DNA of 64,000 nt from contig NZ_CP062229.1 in assembly GCF_024707545.1 (NCBI RefSeq), positions 620,001 through 684,000 of the forward strand. Reading direction: 5' to 3'. The notes under the pieces were generated by a model. That model saw only the letters and a program-made list of their open reading frames with translations, was not told the DNA's origin and did no database searches. Each line of letters opens with the position of its first letter. Position 1 is the first letter of the stretch. Below, piece after piece: positions 17,600 to 26,919 of this stretch. The stretch comes from Mesorhizobium onobrychidis. GTDB lineage: Bacteria > Pseudomonadota > Alphaproteobacteria > Rhizobiales > Rhizobiaceae. The translations under genes and the position numbers were made by a program.

Positions 17600-18774
17600 G
17601 CGACCGTTTTGCCCTGACTGGCGCCCGGATTTTTGACGGCGACGACTGGCACGACGAAGCTGCCCTTGTCGTGCGAGACGGTCTCGTCGAGGCCATCGTT
17701 GCCACCGGAGCCGTTCCGTCCGGCGTCGAGCGTATCGAAACCGGCGGCGGCATGCTTGCACCGGGCTTCGTCGACCTGCAGGTCAATGGCGGCGGCGGCA
17801 TGATGCTCAACGACCATCCCGATGTCGCTTCGATCGAAACCATCTGTCGGGCGCACGCGCCGTTCGGTACGACGGCGCTGTTGCCGACGCTGATCACCGA
17901 CACGCCTGAGATCACCGCGGCGGCGGTTGCCGCCGGAGCGGAGGCCGCAAGGCAAAAGGTGCCTGGCTTTTTGGGCCTGCATCTCGAAGGCCCGCATCTG
18001 TCGATCGCCCGCAAGGGCGCGCATGACCCAGCGCTGATCCGACCGATGCTGGATTCCGACCAGGCGATGCTGATTGCGACGCGAAAAACCCTGCCGGTGC
18101 TGCTGACCACGATCGCGCCGGAATCCGTCGACACCGTGCGCGTTTCGGCGCTCGTCGAGGCCGGCATCGTCGTCAGCCTCGGCCATTCCGACACCGGCTA
18201 TCCCAAGGCGCGCGCGTTCGCCGATGCCGGCGCAACAATGGTCACCCATCTGTTCAACGCCATGAGCCAGATCGGCAACCGCGAGCCGGGGTTGGCGGGT
18301 GCTGCCATCGATACAGGCACATTGTTTGCCGGCATCATCGCCGACGGCATCCATGTCGATCCAGCCACCATGGCCATCGCTTTGCGCGCCAAGCAGAGCC
18401 CGGCAAAAATTTTCCTGGTCACCGACGCCATGGCGACGATCGGCACCGACATGACCTCGTTCACGCTGAACGGCCGCACCGTCTACCGCAAGGAGGGCAG
18501 CCTGCGGCTTGCCGACGGGACGCTGGCGGGCGCCGACCTCGACATGATCTCCGCCGTGCGCTTCGTCCACCGTGTCGTTGGACTGTACCTGTCGGAGGCG
18601 CTGCGCATGGCTTCGCTTTATCCGGCGCAGGCGATCGGCCAATCACACCGGCTCGGGCGGTTCGCCAACGGCACCGCCGCCGACATTGTTGCGCTGTCGG
18701 ACGAATTGGACGTCAAGGGCGTCTGGATAGAAGGCGACAGGGTTTTCGAGGCCGGTGTCGCAAAGGGCGCCTAA
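17596..18774 (+). CDS. nagA: N-acetylglucosamine-6-phosphate deacetylase
   Basis: A 392 aa amidohydrolase that converts GlcNAc6P to GlcN6P and acetate. The motifs are the entry QVNGGGG near 58, the metal-ligand Glu in LHLEGPHLS near 131, His in LGHSDTGYP and HLFNAMSQ (near 195-220), and the catalytic Asp in VTDAMATIG near 277. It is the last gene of the kinase-regulator-deaminase-deacetylase operon. It converges on the malonyl-CoA decarboxylase gene, and the 42-base gap has no strong terminator. Confidence 0.93.
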   Translation: MSDRFALTGARIFDGDDWHDEAALVVRDGLVEAIVATGAVPSGVERIETGGGMLAPGFVDLQVNGGGGMMLNDHPDVASIETICRAHAPFGTTALLPTLITDTPEITAAAVAAGAEAARQKVPGFLGLHLEGPHLSIARKGAHDPALIRPMLDSDQAMLIATRKTLPVLLTTIAPESVDTVRVSALVEAGIVVSLGHSDTGYPKARAFADAGATMVTHLFNAMSQIGNREPGLAGAAIDTGTLFAGIIADGIHVDPATMAIALRAKQSPAKIFLVTDAMATIGTDMTSFTLNGRTVYRKEGSLRLADGTLAGADLDMISAVRFVHRVVGLYLSEALRMASLYPAQAIGQSHRLGRFANGTAADIVALSDELDVKGVWIEGDRVFEAGVAKGA

Positions 18775-18816
18775 GGTATCAGCCGTTCGGCCCGCAGCCT
18801 GAAGCGGGTGGGTTGC

Positions 18817-20196
18817 TCATATGTCCCTCTTGTCCTCAATCCCCTGAGCTTGCGCCGGAAGCCGCGGCGCGGCCCGGTCTCGCCGGTTCGGCAGCAGGCG
18901 GCGCACGGCAGGCGCGGCCGCTACATCGTTCCTGGCGGCGAACAGCTCGTGGTTCTTCTCAATATCGTCGAGCTTGTAGCGATAATTGACCATCAGGCCA
19001 TGCGCCTGACCCAAGGCGCGGGGCGACAGGTCGCCGAAAAGGTCGATGCGCTCCAGCCGCGCGCCATTGCCGAGATGGAACCGGGCGACCGGATCGATCA
19101 CCTTGCCGGAAGCGGTGCGGGCTTCGAGGAAATACTGTGCCGCAAGAGGAAGCAGGGCCTGGCCCGCGCGGTCGCGCGCGGCAGCGTCCGCATGCCAGCC
19201 CTCGTCGGCGACGAGGTCTAACACTTCGGCGGCGGAGGGGATGGTTTCAGCCTGCTCGGCCAGCCAACGGGCAAAGCCCGGCACCGGGGACAGCGTGACG
19301 AAATCGGTCAGGCCGGGAAGGTCGCGGCGCAGATCCTCGACCACCTGCTTGATCAGAAAATTGCCGAAGGAAATGCCGCGCAAGCCCTCCTGGCAGTTGG
19401 AGATGGAATAGAACACCGCTGTCGTGGCCTGCCGTGGCTGCACCAGCGGCCGCTCGTCGGCAAGCAGCTCGGCGATCGTCGTCGGCATCGCCCGGGTGAG
19501 CGCGACCTCGACGAAGATCAGCGGCTCGTCGCCGAGCTGCGGATGAAAGAACGCATAGCAGAGCCGGTCGTCGGGTTCGATCCGGCGGCGCAGATCGTCC
19601 CAGGTGTGGATGGCGTGCACCGCCTCGTAGCGGATGATTTTTTCCAGGATGTTGGCCGGGGTCGACCAGTCGATCCGCCGCAGCACCAGGAAGCCGCGGT
19701 TGAACCATGACGACAGGAGGTGCGTGAAGTCGGCATCGACGATGGCGAGATCGGGCGATGTGGGCAGCCGGGCAAGCAGATCCTCGCGCATGCGCACCAG
19801 CGTCTCGATGCCGCCGGGCGCCAGGTTCAGGCGGCGCAGGAGCTCCTGCCTGGCCGGCTCGGCGGCGTCGTGCAGGGCAAGTGCCGAGCGATCGTCGGGC
19901 TCGGCGCGATAGGCATCCACCGCGGCGGCAAGCCTGGCATGATCAGTGCCGAAACGATCGCGCAGCACATGCAGGAAAGCCAGCCTTCCGTCAGCGCCGA
20001 GGGTGCGCCAGCGCTCCAGGATTTCCCTTGCATAGGCGACGCCCGATGCCTCGCCCTGACTGGAAAGCAGACGGGCGCACAGACGCCCCAGGCTGTCGGC
20101 TGAAACCGGCTCGTCACCGCGAACGAGGTTCAGCATCATCCGGCCGCGATCGGCGATGGTGTTCAGCAGGTCAGCGAAGAAAGGGCTGCGGTTCAT
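18817..20196 (-). CDS. Malonyl-CoA decarboxylase (MatA-like)
   Basis: A 459 aa enzyme converting malonyl-CoA to acetyl-CoA and CO2. An alpha-helical N-terminal part is followed by the catalytic acetyltransferase-like domain, with FVEVALTRAMP near 230, YSISNCQEGLRGISFGNFL near 270-290 and TLSPVPGF near 318. In rhizobia this enzyme usually sits with malonyl-CoA synthetase and a malonate carrier; neither is here. Start at 20196 chosen by homology-like N-terminus MNRSPFF; its ribosome site is weak and a further in-frame stretch upstream remains open. Confidence 0.87.
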   Translation of the reverse strand: MNRSPFFADLLNTIADRGRMMLNLVRGDEPVSADSLGRLCARLLSSQGEASGVAYAREILERWRTLGADGRLAFLHVLRDRFGTDHARLAAAVDAYRAEPDDRSALALHDAAEPARQELLRRLNLAPGGIETLVRMREDLLARLPTSPDLAIVDADFTHLLSSWFNRGFLVLRRIDWSTPANILEKIIRYEAVHAIHTWDDLRRRIEPDDRLCYAFFHPQLGDEPLIFVEVALTRAMPTTIAELLADERPLVQPRQATTAVFYSISNCQEGLRGISFGNFLIKQVVEDLRRDLPGLTDFVTLSPVPGFARWLAEQAETIPSAAEVLDLVADEGWHADAAARDRAGQALLPLAAQYFLEARTASGKVIDPVARFHLGNGARLERIDLFGDLSPRALGQAHGLMVNYRYKLDDIEKNHELFAARNDVAAAPAVRRLLPNRRDRAAPRLPAQAQGIEDKRDI

Positions 20197-20271
20197 CGAT
20201 CCGACCGTCGAAGAGGAGCCTGCGGGAAGGTCCGGAGAGGCATGAGGGTGAGACAGAGAATATGGATGTAG

Positions 20272-20289
20272 TTTTTGATATACCAAAAA
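20272..20289. promoter_or_regulatory. AT-rich 18-bp palindrome upstream of malonyl-CoA decarboxylase
   Basis: TTTTTGATATACCAAAAA is a palindrome with one mismatched pair, 76-93 bases upstream of the decarboxylase start and standing out from GC-rich surroundings. It is a candidate operator for a GntR- or LacI-type regulator (MatR is a GntR protein in related systems), which is not encoded here. Confidence 0.4.
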
Positions 20290-20421
20290 AATTGCCAAAA
20301 ATGGACAAGGACATTTTTGGCTGGGGGACCGCATGTCACGAGCACGAGCGCACCGGCGTCGGCCAACGAATTCCTGACCGGCTGGGGAGAACAGCGCGTG
20401 CTGGTGAAGGCGCCGGCAGCG

Positions 20422-21099
20422 TCAGCCGGCCACTTGGTCGGCCGCTGTCCTGATCGCCTCGATGTTTGTCCGATAGGCGTCGACGCTGCCGCCCTTGAAG
20501 ATAGCCGCACCGGCGACCAGCACGCTGGCGCCGGCGGCGGTGACCAAAGGTGCTGTTTGCGGCGAGACGCCGCCGTCGATCTCGATCCGGATCGGCCGAT
20601 TGCCGATCAGCGCTTTCACCCGCTTCACCTTGTCGACGACCCCCGGAATGAAGGCCTGGCCGCCAAAACCCGGATTGACGGTCATGATAAGGATCAGATC
20701 GAGCCGGTCGAGCACATATTCGATCGCCGTTTCCGGCGTCGCCGGGTTGAGCGACACGCCGGCCTTCTTGCCGAGGTCCCTGATCGTTTGCAGCGAACGG
20801 TCGAGATGCGGCCCGGCCTCGGCATGCACCGTCATGCCGTCGCAGCCGGCTTCGGCGAAGGCCTCCAGATAGGGATCGGCCGGCGCGATCATCAGATGGC
20901 AGTCGAAGAAGGCCTTGGTGCGGTTGCGGATCGCCTTGATTACCGGCGGACCGAAGGTGATGTTGGGCACGAAATGCCCGTCCATGACGTCGAGATGGAT
21001 CCAGTCGGCGCCGGCCGCCGCTACCGCCTCGACCTCGTCGCCGAGCTTCGAAAAATCCGACGCCAGCAAAGATGGCGCGATCAGGGTCTTTTTGCTCAT
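20422..21099 (-). CDS. rpe: Ribulose-phosphate 3-epimerase
   Basis: A 225 aa TIM-barrel enzyme interconverting ribulose 5-phosphate and xylulose 5-phosphate. PSLLASDF opens the barrel, [17 protein letters not shown] (about 36-52) carries metal and catalytic residues, [10 protein letters not shown] near 142 and EIDGGV near 175 are family signatures. Start ATG at 21099 is preceded by GGAAAGG. The following gap (to malonyl-CoA decarboxylase) is 225 bases and holds only the palindrome at 20272. Confidence 0.94.
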   Translation of the reverse strand: MSKKTLIAPSLLASDFSKLGDEVEAVAAAGADWIHLDVMDGHFVPNITFGPPVIKAIRNRTKAFFDCHLMIAPADPYLEAFAEAGCDGMTVHAEAGPHLDRSLQTIRDLGKKAGVSLNPATPETAIEYVLDRLDLILIMTVNPGFGGQAFIPGVVDKVKRVKALIGNRPIRIEIDGGVSPQTAPLVTAAGASVLVAGAAIFKGGSVDAYRTNIEAIRTAADQVAG

Positions 21100-21154
21100 G
21101 ATCCGGCCTTTCCAGGCGCGCCCGTGGTTTCGAGCACGTCGTCTGGATCGACTG

Positions 21155-21192
21155 CTAGACCATGATCTGGAAAAGGGGAAGCCGGCTTTTGT
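21155..21192. repeat. Partial copy of a dispersed GATC/GGAAAA palindrome
   Basis: gaccatgatctggaaaagg and the following gaagccggcttttg resemble half of the ATGATCcggAAAA...TTTTccgGATCAT elements that are widespread in Rhizobiales. Similar stretches lie at 40927-40968 and 44222-44265. Confidence 0.45.
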
Positions 21193-21217
21193 GGCCTTGC
21201 GAGACCTCGGCGGGACA

Positions 21218-21377
21218 GCGCCCCCCTCTGTCCTGCCGGACATCTCCCCCACGAGGGGGGAGATTGGCTGTCATCTCCGCTTTCGCCAACCTTCAATGTT
21301 GACAAACAGGCGCCGTAGGCGACGCTGCCGATCTCCCCCCGTGTGGGGGAGATGTCCGGCAGGACAGAGGGGGGCGC
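21218..21377. repeat. Palindromic intergenic element, family C, copy 1
   Basis: Terminal inverted repeats of about 46 bp (gcgcccccctctgtcctgcc... at the left, mirrored to 21377), each containing its own hairpin CATCTCCCCC/GGGGGAGATG. The centre is about 65 bases. It fills the gap between the secreted-protein gene and rpe. A second full copy is at 53421-53577 and a half copy at 52938-52996. Confidence 0.8.
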
Positions 21378-21398
21378 GAAGGATCGCTGACGGTCCCC

Positions 21399-24300
21399 CT
21401 ACTGGAGAGCCCGCGGCCTGCGCCTTGGCACAGGCTGCTGCAGGATGTTCGGGTTCAGCAGCAGGTTCGGATTGATCTGCAGCGTCGGCGTCCTGCGGAT
21501 CGGGGTGCAGTCCGGATACTGTCCGACTGTCCCGACCGGGCAGCGCCGCTTGATGATCGGCTGGCACCGGCCGTTGATCAGCCGTGAGCCAGGCGCGCAC
21601 TCCACCTGCGCCCGGCGGCATGCGCCCCTGATCACCTCGGTCCCGCGCGGGCAGACACAGGCGCCGCGCTTGTTGTGGACCTGGCCGCGGATGGTGCACT
21701 GTTCAACGGTCGGCTTCTTGACGATCGGCACGCACGCCCTGCCCCTCAGTTCCGTCCGTCTCGGGCAGACGCAGTCGCCGTTCTTGGTGCGGATCTGACC
21801 GGGCAGCAGCTTGCACAGGCGTGCCGGCGGCTGGTCGGTCGACACGCACCTGCGGTTCTCCAGCTCGGTTCCGCGCGGGCAGACACAACGCCCGTCGGAG
21901 GTCCGGATCTCGCCCTTGAGCAGCACGCAGCGCTCCCTCTTCGGTATAATGACCGTGCCGCCACCCGACGAGCACTGCCCGTTGCGGAAAGTGGTGCCTT
22001 CCGGGCAGACGCACCGGCCGGCGTCGTTCATGACGAGATCTGCCGAGCACTCCTTCTGCACCTCATTCTTGATGGTGAAGGGATGGCAGGCATAGGCCTT
22101 GCCGCGATCGCCCTGCACGTTGGTCAGGTCGCGGGAGAGCACTTCGCCCGTACCTCGCACTGGCGTGTGGGGCGACAGCACGCCGACGCAGTTCTGGCCG
22201 CTGACGGTGCCCTGCAGATTGGCCAGGCGGCCGTCGTCGGGAATGATCACGGTCACACGGTGAACGTGGCTTTCCCCGGCGCCGAGCGTCAGATTGGCGA
22301 TGCAGGATGCCGGCAAGGTGGCCGGTTCCGGCGCGCAGCCGAAGGGCGGGTCGATCAAGGTGATCGCAACGCCTTCCAGCCGGCCAAGGCCTTCGACGCC
22401 GATCGCATCACCGATGCGAACCGGACCGGAGAAGGCGTTTTGGCCATCGTTCGCGATGGTGATCTCGAACGAGCAGGGCCGGCCGATCCGGCACTCGGCA
22501 TCGCCGGTCTTCTCGACACGGATGGTCGAGGCGCCGCCACCCTTGGCGCAGGCCCTGCCGATCGGATGGACGATGTCGTCTCCTGGCGCCGGGCCGTAGA
22601 AGCCGCGTGCGCAGTTCTCGAACACGCCATTCGCGGCAACCGTCACATCGAAGTGGCGGCCGGTTCCGGGCGTCATGACGGCGCCGGGAATCTGGCACGA
22701 CAGCGCATTGGCCGGAACCGGTCCGCACGCCCATTCCGCGCCGTCAGGGGTGACAGTCTGGATCTGCACGGGCGCTCCGCCGGCCACCAGCGTGGCGGCA
22801 TCGTTGACCCGCACCGGACCGATGGAGGCAATGGTGCCGGTGCTGATGACGGTGATGCGGCAGGTGACGGCGACAGCACCGGCCAGCGAGCCGCTGCACA
22901 GCTTGGTGATGCGCAGGGCCGGCTTGCCGCCATCACGGATGCGTTGCTTGGCGCAGGCGCGGTTGTTCGTGAGGTCGTTCTCACCGGGGATGGCTTTCAC
23001 CTCGGCGCAGTTCTCGACGGTGTCCGGACGGTAGCCGGCCGGCATCACCGCCTTGACGAAGATCGGCGTCGAGGCGCCCGGCGAGAGCACGATGCCGGCA
23101 TTGTCGCAGCGGAACTGGCCGGGGCCGTTCGGTCCGCATGTCCAGGGCGGGGTCGGGCCGAAGCTCGACGATGCCGGCGCGCCGCCCGGATAGGTGTCGG
23201 TGACCGTCAGCGGCCCGTCATAGAGGACGCTGCCGTTGTTGATGATGTCGATCACGAAGGTGCAGACGCCATCGGCCGTGCAGACCGGGGTGCGGGCACG
23301 CTTCTTCAGGATCAGATCGAGCTTCTTTTCCACCGGCAGCCGGCAGTCGCGGTCACGGTCGCCGCGCCGGCAGATCGGGATCGAGGCGCAGCCGCGGTCG
23401 TTTTGATGGCTGCCGAACAGCGGCTTGCCGCTGGCCCCATAATTATAGGCGGCGCAGTTGCGCAAGATGCGGCCCTTCCAACCTCCGGCCGGCTTGAAGC
23501 CGAGCTTGAGGTCGACGGAGGCACCCGGGTTGAGCTTGGTCACTGGATGGGTGCACATCATCGGGGTGGCCGCCGGCGCACAGGCCCAGGGCGCATTCGG
23601 TCCTGAATCGAGAGTGGAGCCGGCCAGCAGCGTTACTTCGTCGATAACGATCTTGCCGTGATACGGCCCGTCGCCGACATTGGTGACCCTGATGGTGAAG
23701 TCGCAGTCGCCACCCATCGTGCAACGCGGAACGTCGGCGCGTTTTTCGACTTTCAGATCCGGCTCCCTGTCCTTGGGCGGACACCTCTGGTCGCGCGGAA
23801 TGACGATTTCGATCCTCTGCGTGCAGCACAGGCCCCAGCCCTCTTCCGGGCCGGCATAGGTTTCGATTCCGGTGACGATGAGGTGGATGACGTCGCCAGG
23901 TGAGGCACCGACGATCTTCCAGTCGAGCACACCGCCGCCCGCCGGCACCAACTGCGTGTCGCGGATGATGGTGATGCCCGGTGTCGTCGTCGAAAGCTGC
24001 ACCCATTTGCCGCGCATCTCGGCGCCGACCGGCATGTGGTAGATGAAGGCGTCGCCGCCGGGCACGCAATCGACCGTGCCGCGTTCCACCTTGAAGCATT
24101 CCTTGCCGGGAGGTGGCGGCGGCGGGTTGCATTTGGTCAAGTCGATCTTGATCGAGGTCTTTGCGCCGGTGAGGAAATTGCCGTCGTCAGGCTTGGCCGG
24201 ATCCTGCGACGGGATGATGGTCGCGGTGCCGGGTCCGACCGTCAGCTTGATCATGCCCTGATTGTCGACGATCGCCGGCGAGGCAAACGCCGCATGATCG

Positions 24301-24926
24301 ATCTTCGCGGTGATCTGGAGGGTGATGACGCGCTCGTTCGGGGCGCCGAGCCCGTCGAGATCGGAGGCGGAGATCCGGAAATCGGAAACCGTCGCCGTGT
24401 CGTTCGGGTTTGCCGACGTGCTGATCGAGGCACCGGGCAGCGGTCCGCCGGACGCGTCCGTGCCGTCGCCGGACACATGCACGCCGACAATTCGCAGGCC
24501 ATGCGGAAGCTGGTCCTTGAAGTCGATCTTGGCCTTTTGCAGCGCGGCCGCGAGGCCTGGGCTGGCAAAAGCTTGCGGGTTGCCGCGCAGGCCGAAGCTC
24601 AGGGAATGTACGACATAGTCGCAGCCTCGTTGTCTGCCTTTCTTGGTGAAGAAAGGCACGACCCGGCCGGGCCGCGGATTGGCGATGCGCGGCTCATCGA
24701 GGTCGAGCTCGAAATCCGGACCGGCGGTTTCGAGCGGACCGGAATCGGCGGGTTTGTCGAGGTCGGTCTGGCTGGTCTGAGCCGGAACAAGGTCCTGGGC
24801 TAAGCCTTGTGCCGGGGCTAGCATGGCGACCGCGATCCCTGCCGCCATCAGCCAGCGCGCACCGCGCCTGGCCAGGGATAGGGGTTTCATGATCGTCGCA
24901 AGCGGGGAAAATGCTGAAATGCTCAT
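21399..24926 (-). CDS. Large secreted protein with DUF11-like and Cys-rich repeats
   Basis: A 1175 aa secreted or surface protein. The signal peptide ends near AQGLAQ (about residue 44), longer than usual if the strong start (GAGGAGGGGG before 24926) is right; an internal Met at 13 is possible. After a region with a PPPPPP linker come four DUF11-like repeats (LKVEKRADVPRC, LILKKRARTPVC, RITKLCSGSL, IRVEKTGDAEC). The last 190 residues hold at least four cysteine modules of the type C-x12-C-x-C-P-x-G-T-x7-C. No catalytic motif is seen. Adhesion or matrix binding is plausible but unproven. It follows the propeller-like gene by 10 bases. Confidence 0.8.
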   Translation of the reverse strand: MSISAFSPLATIMKPLSLARRGARWLMAAGIAVAMLAPAQGLAQDLVPAQTSQTDLDKPADSGPLETAGPDFELDLDEPRIANPRPGRVVPFFTKKGRQRGCDYVVHSLSFGLRGNPQAFASPGLAAALQKAKIDFKDQLPHGLRIVGVHVSGDGTDASGGPLPGASISTSANPNDTATVSDFRISASDLDGLGAPNERVITLQITAKIDHAAFASPAIVDNQGMIKLTVGPGTATIIPSQDPAKPDDGNFLTGAKTSIKIDLTKCNPPPPPPGKECFKVERGTVDCVPGGDAFIYHMPVGAEMRGKWVQLSTTTPGITIIRDTQLVPAGGGVLDWKIVGASPGDVIHLIVTGIETYAGPEEGWGLCCTQRIEIVIPRDQRCPPKDREPDLKVEKRADVPRCTMGGDCDFTIRVTNVGDGPYHGKIVIDEVTLLAGSTLDSGPNAPWACAPAATPMMCTHPVTKLNPGASVDLKLGFKPAGGWKGRILRNCAAYNYGASGKPLFGSHQNDRGCASIPICRRGDRDRDCRLPVEKKLDLILKKRARTPVCTADGVCTFVIDIINNGSVLYDGPLTVTDTYPGGAPASSSFGPTPPWTCGPNGPGQFRCDNAGIVLSPGASTPIFVKAVMPAGYRPDTVENCAEVKAIPGENDLTNNRACAKQRIRDGGKPALRITKLCSGSLAGAVAVTCRITVISTGTIASIGPVRVNDAATLVAGGAPVQIQTVTPDGAEWACGPVPANALSCQIPGAVMTPGTGRHFDVTVAANGVFENCARGFYGPAPGDDIVHPIGRACAKGGGASTIRVEKTGDAECRIGRPCSFEITIANDGQNAFSGPVRIGDAIGVEGLGRLEGVAITLIDPPFGCAPEPATLPASCIANLTLGAGESHVHRVTVIIPDDGRLANLQGTVSGQNCVGVLSPHTPVRGTGEVLSRDLTNVQGDRGKAYACHPFTIKNEVQKECSADLVMNDAGRCVCPEGTTFRNGQCSSGGGTVIIPKRERCVLLKGEIRTSDGRCVCPRGTELENRRCVSTDQPPARLCKLLPGQIRTKNGDCVCPRRTELRGRACVPIVKKPTVEQCTIRGQVHNKRGACVCPRGTEVIRGACRRAQVECAPGSRLINGRCQPIIKRRCPVGTVGQYPDCTPIRRTPTLQINPNLLLNPNILQQPVPRRRPRALQ

Positions 24927-24936
24927 CTCCCCCTCC

Positions 24937-26919
24937 TCAACGTTCGCAGCTGACGGCTGGGGTTCTGAGCGGCACGGTCATCTTGCAGCAAGGGAAGTAG
25001 CCGCCCTTGTCGCGGTCGGACTGCCTGTAGAAGCAGAGCCCGACGTCGACCGTGTCGCCAGGATAATGGCCGGTGATGCCGATCGTGTAGGGCGTGCCGG
25101 GAGCATGCGATTGGGGTGAAGTCACCCCGACGCCTGATGTCCTGGACAGAGCCTTGATCGAATCGCCGCCAAATCCGGCAGGGTCGCGGAGATAGAGTTC
25201 GGCCTCGAGGCCGGAGGGCGTGCAGAAGTATCTGACATCCTCGACGTCGAGGCAAGGAGGCACGCCACCGGGGGGCGGAAAATCAGGCGGATAGAAAGGT
25301 GGCAGGTAACCGCCGCCCGGTATCTGCTCGTAATAGCCGGCACGGCCCTCGCAGGGGTGCCAGACCTGGACGTCGCCGACATGGCCTTCAACCTCGGGAT
25401 CTTCGAAATAGCCATCGAAGTCGACGAACCACGAGCCGAAGGGTGGCACGTTGGCCGGCTTCACCTGCGCCGTCGGCGTGATCTGCACACCGTGCACGGC
25501 GAGCGGCCCGCCGCCGGCAAGCTGTTCGGCAAGCGCCGGGTTATCACGCAATTTGTCGCCGGTCTTGACCAGCGTGTCGGTGCAGACGCTCGTGTCGAGA
25601 TTGCCGTCGGCGTCATAGCCATATTGCAGGTCGAGGCCGCCGGCCGACTGCCGGTTGTCCTCGGGGAAGCCGACCGCATATTCCTGCGGCATTTCCACCC
25701 AGACTGATTCCGTCGCCGGATCGTCCGGGTTTTCGCGCCAGTAGCGGAAGACCTCGCCCTTGCCGGTATCGGCGAACCGGCTGTAGTCGTAGCGGTTTTC
25801 CACCGGGCCGCGCTGGGCCAGGTACATGAAGCCGCTGATGTCGAAAGCGATGTCGGTTACGGCTTGGTCCTTGTCGGCCTTGACCGTCAGTTCCCAGCGC
25901 GGGTCGCCGGCAAAGCTGCCGTCGCGGGCAACGCCCACCGACCAGATCTCGGCCTTTTCACCGACCGAATAATAGAGCCGGCCGCCATGATAGGCGACGG
26001 ACCAGACACGGCGCTCATTCTGCGTGTAACCCCAGCTGTCGGGGTCTTCGCTGTCGAAGCCAGCGTCCTCGATGTCCATCGCCGAGCTATCGTCGGCAAG
26101 CGGGGCCAGCCCGTGCGCCGGGTGCCCGGCAACCCCGTGGTCGAACGTGTCGACCAGGTCTCCGGTGGCGTCTATGCGATGGATGAGACCGGTGTCGAGG
26201 TCGCTGGCGAAGAACTGGCGGCGGATATTGTCGAAGGTGATGTCGCCGATGCCAGGGCCGCTGTTGGTGTCGACGTCGGCGAATTTGCTGACCTGGCCGG
26301 TGATGCCGTCGATCTTCCAGATCGTGCCCGGTCCGCCACCGTTCTCGGTGCCGAATTGGCCGCCCATGAAGGTGGCGCCGGCAGCACCGCGACGCTGGCG
26401 CTCGGGACGACCGTCCGCATCTTCGTCTGATGGGACGATGCGGACGCCATGCAGCGAGGTGGCGCCGGCATAGAGGTTCGGAATGCCCGAGGGAGCGCCG
26501 TCGCGGACGCCGTCGTCATAGGTGATGGCGAACACCTGGCCGATCTGCCCGGCCGTCACTTCAAAGGGTGGTGGCGTGAAGACGAGCTGGCCGGAGGCCG
26601 GCCCGCCCAGCCTTGAAACGTCAAAGACGCGCAAGGTTGCGCGCGTCGTGTCGATAAAGGTCTCGTCGACCGGATCGACGCCGGGCGGCAGGCCCTCCTC
26701 GAAATTAGGGCCCTCTTCGAAATTGGGAATGACGGTACCGGAAAATCCGGTCACCGCCATCGAGCCTGGATAGATGATCTGCGTTTCCTGCGCCTGGACG
26801 GCACCGCCAAGCCACAGGGTGGTGGCGAGCGCCAGCGCCAGAAAGCCGCTGGCTAGTTGCATCGCACGGCGCAAACGGCCAGCACGAGAGCGCATGAACG
26901 CGCCGCGGTCGCAAGACAT
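24937..26919 (-). CDS. Secreted protein of unknown function, beta-propeller-like
   Basis: A 660 aa protein with a signal peptide (segment MQLASGFLALALA, cut near AVQAQ). The body has repeating blade-like strings such as GTIWKIDG, GLIHRIDA, RVWSVAYHGGRLYYS and DIAFDISGFMYL, which suggest a propeller. A Pro-rich stretch (PPFYPPDFPPPGG near 560) precedes a C-terminal module with paired cysteines (YFPCC). A short in-frame duplication PNFEEG-PNFEEG occurs near residue 55. GGGGGGAA precedes the ATG. It is the first gene of the operon and probably works with the DUF11 protein; function unknown. Confidence 0.75.
   Translation of the reverse strand: MSCDRGAFMRSRAGRLRRAMQLASGFLALALATTLWLGGAVQAQETQIIYPGSMAVTGFSGTVIPNFEEGPNFEEGLPPGVDPVDETFIDTTRATLRVFDVSRLGGPASGQLVFTPPPFEVTAGQIGQVFAITYDDGVRDGAPSGIPNLYAGATSLHGVRIVPSDEDADGRPERQRRGAAGATFMGGQFGTENGGGPGTIWKIDGITGQVSKFADVDTNSGPGIGDITFDNIRRQFFASDLDTGLIHRIDATGDLVDTFDHGVAGHPAHGLAPLADDSSAMDIEDAGFDSEDPDSWGYTQNERRVWSVAYHGGRLYYSVGEKAEIWSVGVARDGSFAGDPRWELTVKADKDQAVTDIAFDISGFMYLAQRGPVENRYDYSRFADTGKGEVFRYWRENPDDPATESVWVEMPQEYAVGFPEDNRQSAGGLDLQYGYDADGNLDTSVCTDTLVKTGDKLRDNPALAEQLAGGGPLAVHGVQITPTAQVKPANVPPFGSWFVDFDGYFEDPEVEGHVGDVQVWHPCEGRAGYYEQIPGGGYLPPFYPPDFPPPGGVPPCLDVEDVRYFCTPSGLEAELYLRDPAGFGGDSIKALSRTSGVGVTSPQSHAPGTPYTIGITGHYPGDTVDVGLCFYRQSDRDKGGYFPCCKMTVPLRTPAVSCER

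Noticed and set aside
18775..18816. Terminator between nagA and malonyl-CoA decarboxylase
   Set aside because: Only a weak imperfect stem was found and no T-run on either strand.
20412..20430. Hairpin GCCGGC...GCCGGC as terminator of rpe
   Set aside because: The short stem overlaps the stop codon and has no T-run.
21700..22070. DNA-level tandem repeats or CRISPR-like array
   Set aside because: The periodicity comes from the protein-level Cys modules; units differ in length and sequence, and no identical repeats with unique spacers exist.
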